The position numbers and the translations under genes are program-made. A DNA stretch of 64,000 nucleotides from Whitmania pigra (lineage: Eukaryota; Annelida; Clitellata; Hirudinida; Haemopidae): assembly GCA_021613335.1 (NCBI GenBank), contig JAJTWR010000431.1, positions 2,418,001-2,482,000 of the forward strand, written 5' to 3'. This document shows positions 53,230 to 62,532 of this stretch, piece after piece (the first letter of the stretch is position 1; every line of letters begins with the position of its first letter). Under the pieces are notes generated by a model that saw only the letters and a program-made list of their open reading frames with translations, made no database searches and was not told the DNA's origin.

Positions 53230-54531
53230 CTACCCTATGTGGGACATCGCGGTGATGGGTTCGAGGCGCGCGGCCGCTCGGCTGGGGTTGATGGAGACGA
53301 GCGTGATGACGCCGGGAATGAAGGCGAGCGCGAAGATGACGAGTTTCGTCGATGGCAAGACGCTCAGATGCTCCGCCATGAGGAGGAGCTGTGCACCCTG
53401 GGGCAGGGGAATGTGCATGGCGTTGAGAAGCACCGTGACAAGGCCACCGAAGGCCACGCCGACGAATGCGCCGACGGCTCCGAGGAGGAACCCCTCCAAA
53501 ACAAACATGCCGAGCACGCTGCTCCGTTGCATGCCGATGGCGCGCAGGGTGCCAATTTCGCGGGTGCGCTCGCGGATAGCGATGAACATCACGTTCATGA
53601 TGCCGACCGAGATGAGTGCGATAAGGATGCCGATGACGACCGAGAAGGTCACGCCGAGCAGAACGGAGAACCAGCGAACAAAGTTCGTCTCATCTTCCCA
53701 GGTGGTCACGTCGAGGCGTTGGCCAGTCCAGGATTCGCGGTTCACATCTTCAAACTTAAAGAAGAACGCCCGGGCGTCGGGTGTCATCACGGTGTAGTCG
53801 CTCTCGGATAGGGCAGTCCGCAGGCGCGCTGCGACGGCGTCGATGTTCTTCAAGTCTTTCACATAGACTTGGAGCACCCCGATGGTGTTGTCGTTCAACT
53901 GGTAGAGTTCCCGGAGCGCCTTGTTGGTCACGAAGGTGTTCCACTGGGAGAGCATCCCCATGTCTTTCGCAATGGCGACCACGGTGACGTCGAGGGTGTT
54001 GTTGGTGCCGCGGGGAGTCGCGGCGGCATAGGTAACCCGGTCGCCGACTTTCACGTTGAGCTGCTTTGCTTGCCCTTCGAAGATGAGCACCCCGTGCCCG
54101 TCGCGCAATCCGTCGAGGCTCCCAGAGGCGAGGTGCACGACTTTTCGGAACTCCGGTTCGGCGTCGATATCGATGCCGCCGATGCCCACCTGGATGGAGC
54201 GTGAGTCGGAGATCATTTTGGCCCAACCGCGACCTCTCCAGGTGATGGCGGTGAGCTCGGGAATGGCCTTCCGGATGACCTCCTCCACCTTCTTGGCGTC
54301 GACCACTATCGGCGCCGATTGGCTGGAGCGCACTTTGTAAAAGCCGCCCACGTTCACGTAGCCGCTCATGAGGGTGGTGGCAGTGGTGAGCAGGTTCACC
54401 TGCATCGCGTTGAAGATGCCGGACAGTATCAACAAGAGCGCGGTGACGAGCGCCACCACCGACGCGAGGAGCAGCGAACGGCGCCGGTGTTGCAGGAGGC
54501 TACGAGCGGCAATGGTCAAAAGAAGTGGCAT
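53230..54531 (-). CDS. FtsX/LolC-type ABC transporter permease
   Basis: 433 residues from ATG 54531. The MacB/LolCE layout is clear: one N-terminal span (ASVVALVTALLLILSGIFNA), a periplasmic MacB-like domain of about 230 residues, then three C-terminal spans with the FtsX signature region REIGTLRAIGMQRSSVLGMF. It lies 3 nt after the larger permease and shares the ATPase encoded upstream, so the two permeases probably pair as a heterodimer. Confidence 0.9.
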   Translation of the reverse strand: MPLLLTIAARSLLQHRRRSLLLASVVALVTALLLILSGIFNAMQVNLLTTATTLMSGYVNVGGFYKVRSSQSAPIVVDAKKVEEVIRKAIPELTAITWRGRGWAKMISDSRSIQVGIGGIDIDAEPEFRKVVHLASGSLDGLRDGHGVLIFEGQAKQLNVKVGDRVTYAAATPRGTNNTLDVTVVAIAKDMGMLSQWNTFVTNKALRELYQLNDNTIGVLQVYVKDLKNIDAVAARLRTALSESDYTVMTPDARAFFFKFEDVNRESWTGQRLDVTTWEDETNFVRWFSVLLGVTFSVVIGILIALISVGIMNVMFIAIRERTREIGTLRAIGMQRSSVLGMFVLEGFLLGAVGAFVGVAFGGLVTVLLNAMHIPLPQGAQLLLMAEHLSVLPSTKLVIFALAFIPGVITLVSINPSRAAARLEPITAMSHIG

Positions 54532-54534
54532 AGG

Positions 54535-56664
54535 TCAGCTCGATGATTGCATTGCGCGAAGGGGTGAGATGCGAGTTGCGATGACCGCCGGGACGATGGT
54601 CGAGACTATCGCGACGATGAAAATGAGAATTGCCGCAGCGATAATACTCCCGGCAGAGATTTCTGGCTTCAACACCGGTCCAGAGAAGAAGAAGTAAGCC
54701 ACGTCGTTGAAGGCGCGAATACCTATCCACGCAAGCAGCTTGACGATGAAGACCCCGAGCAGCACCCCCAGCGCCCCGAAGATGCTGGCGAGGGTAATGG
54801 TTTCAAGGAGTATCAGCGTGAGCACCGTGGATTTGGTCGCCCCGATGGCCCGCAGCGTACCGATGACTTGGGTGCGCTGGATGGTCGCCATCATCATCGC
54901 GTTGTTGATGATGATGATCGCCACCGTGAAGATGATGAAGATGATGAACACGAGCAACCCGCGCAGGAAGATGATGAGCTGCCCCAAGGTGCCGACCGAG
55001 TTTTGCCAGCCGATGGCTTTGAGGCCGAGCTTTTCGGATTGGGAGAGTTTCAGGATTTTGGCAATGACCGCGTCGGTGGACTGCGGGTCTTTGACAAAGA
55101 TGCCAGCATTGAGCACGACTCCTTCGCTCATCTCTTCGGGCGTGTAGACCCGCTCCAGAAGCTGTCGGCTGCGCTCGCGGAGATTGCGGCCCGAGACGTT
55201 GAGGTCTTCGTTGAACTTCGCGCTCTTGGTTTCGGCGACCGTCGATGCCTCGCCGGAGCCGAAGAGCTCGTCCTCGGCATTTTCGCGGCGCACTTCGGTG
55301 GCGCCGATGCTCTTTTGGAGGTCGGCGACCTCGCTTTTGGATTCGGCGGTGGCGTAGCCGTAGAGGTCGCGGAAGCTCATGATGTCCATGAGGCAGATTT
55401 GCCCGGCGATGGGAGACTTCTCGAGGCCGCGGAAACCGAAGGTGCCGTACACCTTCAAGTTCACGGCTTTGGAAGCCCCAGACTTGGTGAAGGCCCGAAT
55501 GGTGATGATGTCGCCGATGCGGATTTTGTAGAGCTCAATCATCGGGGCAATCTCTTTGTAGAAAAACTGGTAGCGCTCGTCGAAGTTCTCGTCGGTGGTC
55601 TTGAAGAACTCCTTCAAGAGCGGTTCGAGGTCGCCGTCGGTGCGCCGGAAGTAATCGCGGAGTTTCTGGGTCATCACCGAACTCTGCTCGGCGTTGAGCT
55701 GAAGGATGATCTCCCGGGTCTGGTTTTGGTTTTCGGCGACAAATCTTTTGAGGGTCAGGTCATTCGCGATGCGCTTCTTCTCGTCGCGCTGCTCTTTGAT
55801 GCGGTCGAGGCGATAGGCGTTTTTCAGCTTTATCTGCGACTCGTAGAAGAATTTAGGAATGAGGAAGCCACGGCGTCCGTCGGGGACCGCCGTTCCATCG
55901 ATGATTTCCATGCGCTCGAAGGATTTCCGGAACGCGGCGAGGTCGGTACCCATGTAGCGAATGTAGAGGAGCTGGGCGTCGCTCACTTCGGGCGCGACGC
56001 GGTTTTCAAGGAACTCCAGGGCAGCGTAGGGATCGGCGGCGAAGCTCTTCCAGAAGGCCGGGTCGTTGGCCCGCTTCAAGGCTTCGACGAGCTGGGGTTC
56101 GACCGCTTGGGCGGTGAGCATCTCCCGAGCTTTGGACACGTCGCCAGCGAGGACTTTGATGATCTGCTGGAGATGGTCGATTTCGAGCTGGATGCGCCGG
56201 TCGAGCTCGGGCACCGGGACACCTTCCAAGGCCGGGTCGCTGCCGTCGCGCTTCTTCGCGCGCACGAGGGCCCGCAGCCGTTCGAGGGTCACATCGACGA
56301 TGTTGCCGGTGGTGATGATCGCCCCGGAGAGTCCCATGGGGATGATCGACTTGATTTCGGGGATTTTTCGAAGTTCCTCGGCGACGTGCGGAAAGTCTCG
56401 GATGACTTCAAGGTCTGAGTCGCGGCCGAAAGAGCCGAAGAGCGACAGGTCGTCGCGAGAGTCGGCAGAGTAGATTTGGATGTCGCCGGAGAGGGAACTC
56501 GTCACCGAGCGGGCCATCGCGGAGTTGACGGTGTTGATGAGCGCTCCCAAAACCACGAAGAAGAGCGTTCCGCCCATGATGAGCAGACCGACCGCGAGGT
56601 TGATGCGGTTGGCGAGGAGATTCCGGAAGGCCATCCGGAGGAGGAGGAGGAATCGGGCGATCAT
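54535..56664 (-). CDS. FtsX-type ABC permease with an unusually large periplasmic domain
   Basis: 709 residues from ATG 56664, which overlaps the ATPase stop (ATGA). The N-terminal span is INLAVGLLIMGGTLFFVVLG. About 500 residues of extracytoplasmic domain follow, roughly twice the usual size, with an inserted helical part (residues about 160-400, with LDRRIQLEIDHLQQIIKVLA and LTLKRFVAENQNQ). Three spans at the C-terminus contain QVIGTLRAIGATKSTVLTLI. It is probably the partner permease of the 433-residue protein. The insertion could be a docking site for the LolA-like carrier; that is inference. Confidence 0.88.
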   Translation of the reverse strand: MIARFLLLLRMAFRNLLANRINLAVGLLIMGGTLFFVVLGALINTVNSAMARSVTSSLSGDIQIYSADSRDDLSLFGSFGRDSDLEVIRDFPHVAEELRKIPEIKSIIPMGLSGAIITTGNIVDVTLERLRALVRAKKRDGSDPALEGVPVPELDRRIQLEIDHLQQIIKVLAGDVSKAREMLTAQAVEPQLVEALKRANDPAFWKSFAADPYAALEFLENRVAPEVSDAQLLYIRYMGTDLAAFRKSFERMEIIDGTAVPDGRRGFLIPKFFYESQIKLKNAYRLDRIKEQRDEKKRIANDLTLKRFVAENQNQTREIILQLNAEQSSVMTQKLRDYFRRTDGDLEPLLKEFFKTTDENFDERYQFFYKEIAPMIELYKIRIGDIITIRAFTKSGASKAVNLKVYGTFGFRGLEKSPIAGQICLMDIMSFRDLYGYATAESKSEVADLQKSIGATEVRRENAEDELFGSGEASTVAETKSAKFNEDLNVSGRNLRERSRQLLERVYTPEEMSEGVVLNAGIFVKDPQSTDAVIAKILKLSQSEKLGLKAIGWQNSVGTLGQLIIFLRGLLVFIIFIIFTVAIIIINNAMMMATIQRTQVIGTLRAIGATKSTVLTLILLETITLASIFGALGVLLGVFIVKLLAWIGIRAFNDVAYFFFSGPVLKPEISAGSIIAAAILIFIVAIVSTIVPAVIATRISPLRAMQSSS

Positions 56665-57410
56665 GTTTGCGGAGTGGTTGTGAGGTTCTTGAGTTCGTCG
56701 ATGGCGTTGGAGATGGCCACCGAGGACTCTTCGCGGCTGACGATGCGGCCGTCGGCGATGCGGATGACGCCGGAGGCGACGCTCATGACCCGCAGGTCGT
56801 GGGTCGAGAAGATGAAGGTAGTGCCCCGGGAGCGGTTGAGGCCGCGCATGAGGTCGAGAATGGCTTTGCCGGTGCCGGAGTCGAGGTTCGCCGTGGGTTC
56901 ATCGGCGAGCACCAGCGCCGGGTTGGTGGCGAGGGCGCGGGCGATGGCGACGCGCTGGCGTTGACCGCCGGAGAGCTCGTTCGGGCGATGCAGCCGATGG
57001 GTCGCGAGCCCTACGGAGTCGAGGAGTTCGTCGACGCGCTTTTCGCGCTCGCCTTGGGTGTGCTTGCCGAGCAAGAGGAGCGGGAGTTCGACGTTCTGGA
57101 ACACGGTGAGCACCGATACCAAGTTGAAGCTCTGGAAGATGAAGCCGATGGTTTCGAGGCGCAAGCGGGTGAGCTGCTGCTCGCGCAGTTTGGAGGTGTC
57201 TTGGCCTGCTACTTCGACGACGCCGCGGGTGGCGGTGTCCACGCAGCCGAGCAGGTTTAACAGGGTAGTCTTGCCGCTTCCGGAAGGACCGGCGATGGAT
57301 ACGAATTCACCGCGGGCGACGGTGAGGGAAACGTCGCGAAGCGCCGGGACGACGGTGTCGCCCAAGTGGTACTCCTTGACGACATTCTGCATACGGACGA
57401 TCGGCTGCAT
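56661..57410 (-). CDS. LolD/MacB-type ABC transporter ATPase
   Basis: 249 residues from ATG 57410. Walker A GPSGSGKTT, Q-loop FIFQSFNLV, signature LSGGQRQRVAIARAL, Walker B LVLADEPTANLDS and switch His (FSTHD) are all present. The LolD/MacB subclass is shown by the start VKEYHLGDTVVPALRDVSL. It drives the two FtsX-type permeases encoded directly downstream. It begins immediately after the stop of the other ABC ATPase gene. Confidence 0.93.
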   Translation of the reverse strand: MQPIVRMQNVVKEYHLGDTVVPALRDVSLTVARGEFVSIAGPSGSGKTTLLNLLGCVDTATRGVVEVAGQDTSKLREQQLTRLRLETIGFIFQSFNLVSVLTVFQNVELPLLLLGKHTQGEREKRVDELLDSVGLATHRLHRPNELSGGQRQRVAIARALATNPALVLADEPTANLDSGTGKAILDLMRGLNRSRGTTFIFSTHDLRVMSVASGVIRIADGRIVSREESSVAISNAIDELKNLTTTPQT

Positions 57411-58346
57411 TTATGACTCCTTGGGTGAAAGTGCCGCGGAAGGCGCGTCGAGCTGTTGCATGACGGAACTCGAAAGCGTGCGGCCGAGGGTGACAGCAGT
57501 GAAGGCGACCTGCTTGCTTGCGAGCAACGCTGTCGTCGCCGGGACGAACTCTTCGGTCGCGCCGCGGTAGCGGATGCGTAGGGAGGTTGGGGAAATGAGC
57601 GCTGCCTCGACGACGCCGGGGATGGCGCGCAGTTCGTCGAGGGGGACTTCTCCGCGGACGATGGTCACGCTGAACTCTTCGGCGGCGGCGGTGAGGTTGG
57701 TGATGCTGGTAGCGTTCCGCAGGCTGCCGTGGTCGAGGATGGCGACTGAGTCGCAGAGCTCTTCAATCTCGGTCAAGTTGTGCGACGAGATGATGAGGGT
57801 CGTCTTTTTGGAGAGTTTGTGAATGCACTCGCGCACTTGGTTCGCGCTTCGCGGGTCGAGGCCGGAGGTCGGCTCATCGAGGCAGATGATTTTCGGGTCG
57901 CCGATGAACGAAGCGGCGATGCCGATGCGTTTGGTCATGCCGTGCGAGAGGGTCGTGCACTCGGCGTCCCAGGAGTCGGCGAGGCCCACGAGCTCAATCG
58001 CCGCTTGGGCGGCCGCTTGTGGGTTCGCGACCTCCGCCAGGCGGGCGAGGTGGGTGAGGAAGCGTCCACAGGTAAATCCGGCCGGGAGAGCCGCGTCTTG
58101 GGGCAGTGAGGTGAGAAGGCCGGCAAGCGCCGCTGGCTCACGGGGATCGCGGCCGAGGACGCGCACCGTGCCCTCCGTCGGGTTGAGGAGCCCGCAGAGG
58201 ACAGAGAAGAGCGTCGTCTTCCCGGAGCCGTTCGGACCGATGAGTCCCAGCGATGCTCCCTCGGGGACCGTGAAGGTCACTTGGTTGAGGGCAGTGAGCT
58301 TGCCAAAGCGCTTGGTGAGCCCCTGAAACTCGATGAGAGTGGTCAT
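57411..58346 (-). CDS. ABC transporter ATPase (CcmA/NatA type)
   Basis: 311 residues from ATG 58346, overlapping the upstream permease stop (ATGA). Walker A GPNGSGKTT, a degenerate signature LSHGMTKRIGIAASF in place of LSGG, Walker B IICLDEPTSGLD and switch region ISSHNL are present. A C-terminal extension of about 90 residues follows, with an RGEVPLDELRAIPGV-like module common in export ATPases. It works with the 291-residue permease. The gene ends next to the LolD-type ATPase, so both transporters may be co-expressed. Confidence 0.9.
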   Translation of the reverse strand: MTTLIEFQGLTKRFGKLTALNQVTFTVPEGASLGLIGPNGSGKTTLFSVLCGLLNPTEGTVRVLGRDPREPAALAGLLTSLPQDAALPAGFTCGRFLTHLARLAEVANPQAAAQAAIELVGLADSWDAECTTLSHGMTKRIGIAASFIGDPKIICLDEPTSGLDPRSANQVRECIHKLSKKTTLIISSHNLTEIEELCDSVAILDHGSLRNATSITNLTAAAEEFSVTIVRGEVPLDELRAIPGVVEAALISPTSLRIRYRGATEEFVPATTALLASKQVAFTAVTLGRTLSSSVMQQLDAPSAALSPKES

Positions 58347-59218
58347 ACCTCTCTCCTTTGGGTCACGAGGAGAGCCGCGCCGAGGAGTACCGCCGAGAGG
58401 ACGAGCGACATCACCGCTGCCACCGCGAATTTCTGCAGGTCGACGCTCAGGTAATCTTCAAGGTAATTGGAAGGAATGAGGTAGCGGAGGCGCGAAAGGA
58501 ACGAGAACAGCGGATTGTCGGACCCGGCGGCCATCCGGGCGAGCAGGAGGGTAGTTTTCAGGAACATCGAGTAGGCGACGAACCGCAACAGCGCTTGGCT
58601 ACCAGATTTGGAGAGGATTCCGCAGAAGCAAAGAAGTCCGATGTCCGGCAAGATGCGCAGGAGCGCGGCGAGGGCTAGGCGCAGGGTCCAAAACACAGTC
58701 GGGCCGAGAGCAGGGTCCTTATAGGAAATAAACGTGAACCCGAGCGTCAGGAGGCAGGTGCCGAGGATGGCAATGATGGAGGCCGCGAGCAGGAGGACCA
58801 CGCCGACCAAGAGGAGGCTCGAACGGCGCACCCGAGGCAGGTAGTAGCGCCAGGTGCGTCGCGACACTGGCGTCGCCAAATAGTCGAAGCCGAGGAGCGC
58901 GAGGAATACCCACGCGAAGGCAAAGGGGATGCTCGTACCGTAGAAGATGGTTACCGGCACGTCGTCTTTGAGCATTGTTTGGGCGGTCTCGGCTGGGATG
59001 AAACCGAACATGGTCGCTACCATCAGCCCTTGGCTATTGAGGGCAGCCCGCTGGCTAGGGTCGCTCAGGTCGACATTGTTGATGGCCTGCCGAGCGAGGA
59101 TGCCTAGGAGCGCTAGGCTGACGATGCCGATGCTGCACAAGGCCGCAAACCGCAGGGGCACCCGTCGGCGGGAAAACTCACCGACAAACAGTTCCCTTAC
59201 TTCTTTGACTGGAGTCAT
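58343..59218 (-). CDS. ABC transporter membrane protein
   Basis: 291 residues from ATG 59218. There are about six hydrophobic spans (for example FAALCSIGIVSLALLGILA, SLLLVGVVLLLAASIIAILG, AAVMSLVLSAVLLGAALLV), with a short extracytoplasmic loop after the first. This is the usual layout of an ABC-2-like permease. It is the first gene of the minus-strand run that continues through the Lol-like set. The substrate is unknown. The divergent spacer to the cytochrome gene (59219-59392) should hold its promoter. Confidence 0.8.
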   Translation of the reverse strand: MTPVKEVRELFVGEFSRRRVPLRFAALCSIGIVSLALLGILARQAINNVDLSDPSQRAALNSQGLMVATMFGFIPAETAQTMLKDDVPVTIFYGTSIPFAFAWVFLALLGFDYLATPVSRRTWRYYLPRVRRSSLLLVGVVLLLAASIIAILGTCLLTLGFTFISYKDPALGPTVFWTLRLALAALLRILPDIGLLCFCGILSKSGSQALLRFVAYSMFLKTTLLLARMAAGSDNPLFSFLSRLRYLIPSNYLEDYLSVDLQKFAVAAVMSLVLSAVLLGAALLVTQRREV

Positions 59219-59392
59219 AGTTCGTCGTTCGGAGCGAGCGTGGCTACGTTCAATACGGACCAGAATGGTTCATATTGGGGGGCAGTCCGTCTGTCCCGAG
59301 AAATTGCGTCAACTCGGGGATACAATTGCTTTGCAGCCGTAAAATCCATTTGGTAGCGGTTGCTAGGTAGTACGGCATACTTGGGAGGTCAT

Positions 59393-59779
59393 GTGAAAAA
59401 GTTGGTTCTGGCGTGCCTTGCTTCTTCGGCGGCTTTCGCTGCGGAGAAGTTTGAACTCAACGGCGATGCGGCGAAGGGTGCTGCCACCTACAAGACATTC
59501 TGCGAAACCTGCCACGGGGTGAATGGCGACGGCAAGGGACCGGCTGGAGTGGTGCTGAAGCCACCGCCGACTTCGTTTGGCGACCCGGCGAACGCGGAGC
59601 GGCTGACCCCGGAATGGGTCTACCGGATCATCGTCGACGGCGGTGCGGCGCATGGAAAGTCGCCGTTGATGGTGTCTTGGAAGGCGTCCATCAAGGACCC
59701 GGACATCAGGAACGTCGCCGCGTACGTGCTGAAATTCAAGCACGTGGCCGCTCCGGCGAAGAAGCCCGGCAAGAAGTAG
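59393..59779 (+). CDS. exported class I c-type cytochrome
   Basis: 128 residues from GTG 59393, with GGAGG 4 nt upstream. The signal peptide is MKKLVLACLASSAAFAA. The heme-binding motif CETCH is at about residues 37-41, followed by GVNGDGKGPAG and a likely axial Met in KSPLMVSWK. It ends with a Lys/Pro tail. A small periplasmic electron carrier. An ATG two bases upstream is followed at once by TGA (ATGTGA), so translation must use the GTG. Confidence 0.88.
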   Translation: MKKLVLACLASSAAFAAEKFELNGDAAKGAATYKTFCETCHGVNGDGKGPAGVVLKPPPTSFGDPANAERLTPEWVYRIIVDGGAAHGKSPLMVSWKASIKDPDIRNVAAYVLKFKHVAAPAKKPGKK

Positions 59780-59827
59780 ACCCGGAAAACGCTCGCAGTT
59801 CCGCGCTAGCCTTGTTGCGACGTTGGG

Positions 59828-61129
59828 CTACTCGTGCGTTTCGATGGCGGAGTGCTTCTGCGTATCGCGCATGAAGAAGTACACGAGCGCCGATACGAAG
59901 ATGCAGCCGGTCAGGAAGAAATAGAAACCGGTCTCGTGGCCGAGCTGTTTGAGCTTCAGGGCGATGGCCTCTTGCGAGCCGCCGAATATCGACACTGCGA
60001 GGGCGTAGGGCACCGCGACGCCGACGGCGCGCACCTTGGTGGGGAAGAGCTCAGCCTTCACCACCGCGTTGATGGACGTGTAACCGCTCACGAATATCCA
60101 GGCCACGCAGATGAGCAAGAATGCGAGGAGCGGCTGACCTTTGGCGCCAGCGATGGCGAAGAGGAGCGGGATCGTGAAGAGTGTGCCTCCAACACCGAAC
60201 CAGAGGAGAACCTTGCGGCGGCCGATGCGGTCGGAGATGGCCCCGTAGAGCGGCTGCAGGAAGAGCGCGAAGATGAGGGCGCCCAAGCTCACGACTGAGG
60301 CTTGCTCGTTGTTGAGGCCGGTCGAGAGCTTCAGGAACTTCTGCATGTAGGTGGTGAAGGTGTAGAAGGCCGCCGTACCGCCCATGGTGAGGCCGATGAC
60401 AAGGAGGACTTCGCGGGGGTACTTCAAGAACCCTAAGAAAGGCGGTCGAGCAGTTCTCGCCTCTTTCGCCTTCACAAAGCTCGCCGACTCATGGAGTTCG
60501 CGCCGCATGATGAGCGAGAACAACGCGAGTCCCGCGCCGATGTAGAAGGGGATGCGCCAGCCCCAAGCGTACAGCTCTTCTTGGCTGAGCACGAAGCGCT
60601 CGAGAACTACGAGGACGAGGAGCGCCAACACCTGTCCGCCGAGGAGCGTCACGTAGAGAAAGCTCGTGAAGAAGCCGCGGCGCTTAGGGTCCGCGATTTC
60701 TGAGATGTACGCGGCGCTCGCACCGTATTCACCGCCGAGGCTGATGCCCTGGATGATACGGGCGATGGAGAGCAGCACCGGGGCACCGAAGCCGATGGTC
60801 TCGTAGGTAGGGCTCACCGCGATGATGAGTGAGCCGAAGCACATGGAGAGCACCGAGACCATGAGCGAGATCTTCCGTCCGTAGCCATCGGCGAGGTAGC
60901 CGAAGAGCCACGCGCCGATAGGTCGGACAAAGAAGGTGAGTGCGAAGAGGATCGAGGAGTTGAGCTGCTGCGCCACCGGGTCGGTACCCGGGAAGAAGCT
61001 CTTCGCGAAGTACAGCGAGAATGCGGCGTAGGAGTAGAAGTCGAACCATTCGACGAGGTTACCCACCGAGCCGATGAAAATGGCCCGGACCGTTCCTGCC
61101 GTCGTCAGTGTTTTGGTTTCAGTGGCCAT
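59828..61129 (-). CDS. MFS metabolite:H+ symporter, KgtP (alpha-ketoglutarate permease) type
   Basis: 433 residues from ATG 61129. There are twelve hydrophobic spans. The MHS-family signature is GNLVEWFDFYSYAAFSLYFA, with FGYLADGYGRKISL between spans 2 and 3, RIIQGISLGGEYGASAAYISE and, in the second half, LYGAISDRIGRRKVLL. Proteins of this group import 2-oxoglutarate, citrate or proline with protons in the inner membrane; KgtP is the closest likeness by memory. It follows dctA on the same strand by 92 nt. Confidence 0.85.
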   Translation of the reverse strand: MATETKTLTTAGTVRAIFIGSVGNLVEWFDFYSYAAFSLYFAKSFFPGTDPVAQQLNSSILFALTFFVRPIGAWLFGYLADGYGRKISLMVSVLSMCFGSLIIAVSPTYETIGFGAPVLLSIARIIQGISLGGEYGASAAYISEIADPKRRGFFTSFLYVTLLGGQVLALLVLVVLERFVLSQEELYAWGWRIPFYIGAGLALFSLIMRRELHESASFVKAKEARTARPPFLGFLKYPREVLLVIGLTMGGTAAFYTFTTYMQKFLKLSTGLNNEQASVVSLGALIFALFLQPLYGAISDRIGRRKVLLWFGVGGTLFTIPLLFAIAGAKGQPLLAFLLICVAWIFVSGYTSINAVVKAELFPTKVRAVGVAVPYALAVSIFGGSQEAIALKLKQLGHETGFYFFLTGCIFVSALVYFFMRDTQKHSAIETHE

Positions 61130-61221
61130 GGTGCACTCTTGGGTGAATGGTGAAACTTCTCATCCAGCGGTGGGAGCCGCTTAAGTCCAATCCGCTGTGA
61201 TGTCGAGGGCAATGCGCCGAC

Positions 61222-62532
61222 TTAGGCTTCGTCCTTGAGCACCGCCGCAACGGGGGTGTCGTAGATGTCGTCAGCACCGCGCTCTATCGCCTTCCGGTAC
61301 TTTTCGAGGTCAAATTCGCCCTCCCACCGGGACACTGCGATGCAGGCGATAGTATTGCCGATGCAGTTGGTGAGCGACCGAGCTTCCGACATGAAGCGGT
61401 CGATGCCGAGGATGAGCGCGAGGCCGGCCACCGGGATGGACGGGATGACTGCGAGGGTGGCGGCTAGGGTGATGAATCCTGCGCCGGTGACGCCTGACGC
61501 ACCCTTGGAAGTGAGCATCGCGACGCCGAGCAAGCTGAGCTCTTGTCCTAGCGTCAGGTCGATGTTGAGCGCCTGGGCGATGAAGAGGGCTGCCATCGTG
61601 ATGTAGATGTTGGTGCCGTCGAGGTTGAAGGAGTAGCCGGCGGGCACGACGAGACCGACCACCGGGCGCGGGCAGCCGAGGCGCTCGAGTTTTTCCATGA
61701 GCGGCACGAGCACTGTTTCGGAGGAAGACGTACCGAGCACCGTGAGGAGTTCGTCTTTGATGAAGTGCAAGACTCGGAAGATGTTCACCTTACAGTAGAG
61801 ACAGACGGCACCGAGCACGAAGACGATGAACAGTGCGCAGGTGAGGTAGAAGGTCAGCATCAGCTCCGCCAAGTTGCCGAGCGTGCTGATGCCATACTTC
61901 CCGATAGTGAAGGCCATCGCGCCACCGGCGCCGATGGGGGCCACCTTCATGATGCTGTTCATGATCGCGAAGAGGATGTGGGAGAGCTGTCGGATGAAGT
62001 TGAAAACGATATCCGACTCCTTCCCAAGTCGCATCACCGAATAGCCGAACAGAATGGAGATGAGGAGTACCTGCAACAGGTCGCCGTTCCCAGTGAAGGC
62101 GTCGATGAAAGTTTTCGGAATGAGGTGCAGGAAGAAGTCTACGGTCGATTGACTCTCAGCGGCCTTCGCGTAGTTCGCGACGGCTTTCACATCGAGCGTG
62201 GCCGGGTCGATGTTGAGTCCCTTGCCTGGCTGGGTGGTGCGGATCACGAGAAGGCCGATGGCGAGGGCGAAGGTGGAGATGATCTCGAAGTAGATGATCG
62301 CTTTTCCGCCGACCCGGCCGACCTTCTTCATGTCGCCGCTGCCTGCCACGCCGAGCACCACCGTGCAGAAGATGATGGGTCCGATGAGCATCTTGACGAG
62401 GGAAATGAACCCGTCGCCCAGAGGTTTGAGTTTTACCGCGACGTCGGGTTGCAGGTAGCCGAAGAGCCCACCGCAGAAAATCGCGAGAAGAACCCAAAAA
62501 TAAAGATGATTAAAAAGTCGTGTGATTCTCAT
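61222..62532 (-). CDS. dctA: C4-dicarboxylate transporter DctA
   Basis: 436 residues from ATG 62532, with GGGGGGAG directly upstream. Family segments are [16 protein letters not shown], the serine-rich hairpin [59 protein letters not shown] and [16 protein letters not shown]. It imports succinate, fumarate, malate or aspartate with protons or sodium across the inner membrane. It is probably co-transcribed with the KgtP-like gene. No clear sigma-54 site was found upstream. Confidence 0.95.
   Translation of the reverse strand: MRITRLFNHLYFWVLLAIFCGGLFGYLQPDVAVKLKPLGDGFISLVKMLIGPIIFCTVVLGVAGSGDMKKVGRVGGKAIIYFEIISTFALAIGLLVIRTTQPGKGLNIDPATLDVKAVANYAKAAESQSTVDFFLHLIPKTFIDAFTGNGDLLQVLLISILFGYSVMRLGKESDIVFNFIRQLSHILFAIMNSIMKVAPIGAGGAMAFTIGKYGISTLGNLAELMLTFYLTCALFIVFVLGAVCLYCKVNIFRVLHFIKDELLTVLGTSSSETVLVPLMEKLERLGCPRPVVGLVVPAGYSFNLDGTNIYITMAALFIAQALNIDLTLGQELSLLGVAMLTSKGASGVTGAGFITLAATLAVIPSIPVAGLALILGIDRFMSEARSLTNCIGNTIACIAVSRWEGEFDLEKYRKAIERGADDIYDTPVAAVLKDEA

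Noticed and set aside
54868..56418. 516-codon plus-strand open frame across the large permease
   Set aside because: Antisense shadow; composition follows the permease codons, with no family features or ribosome-binding site.
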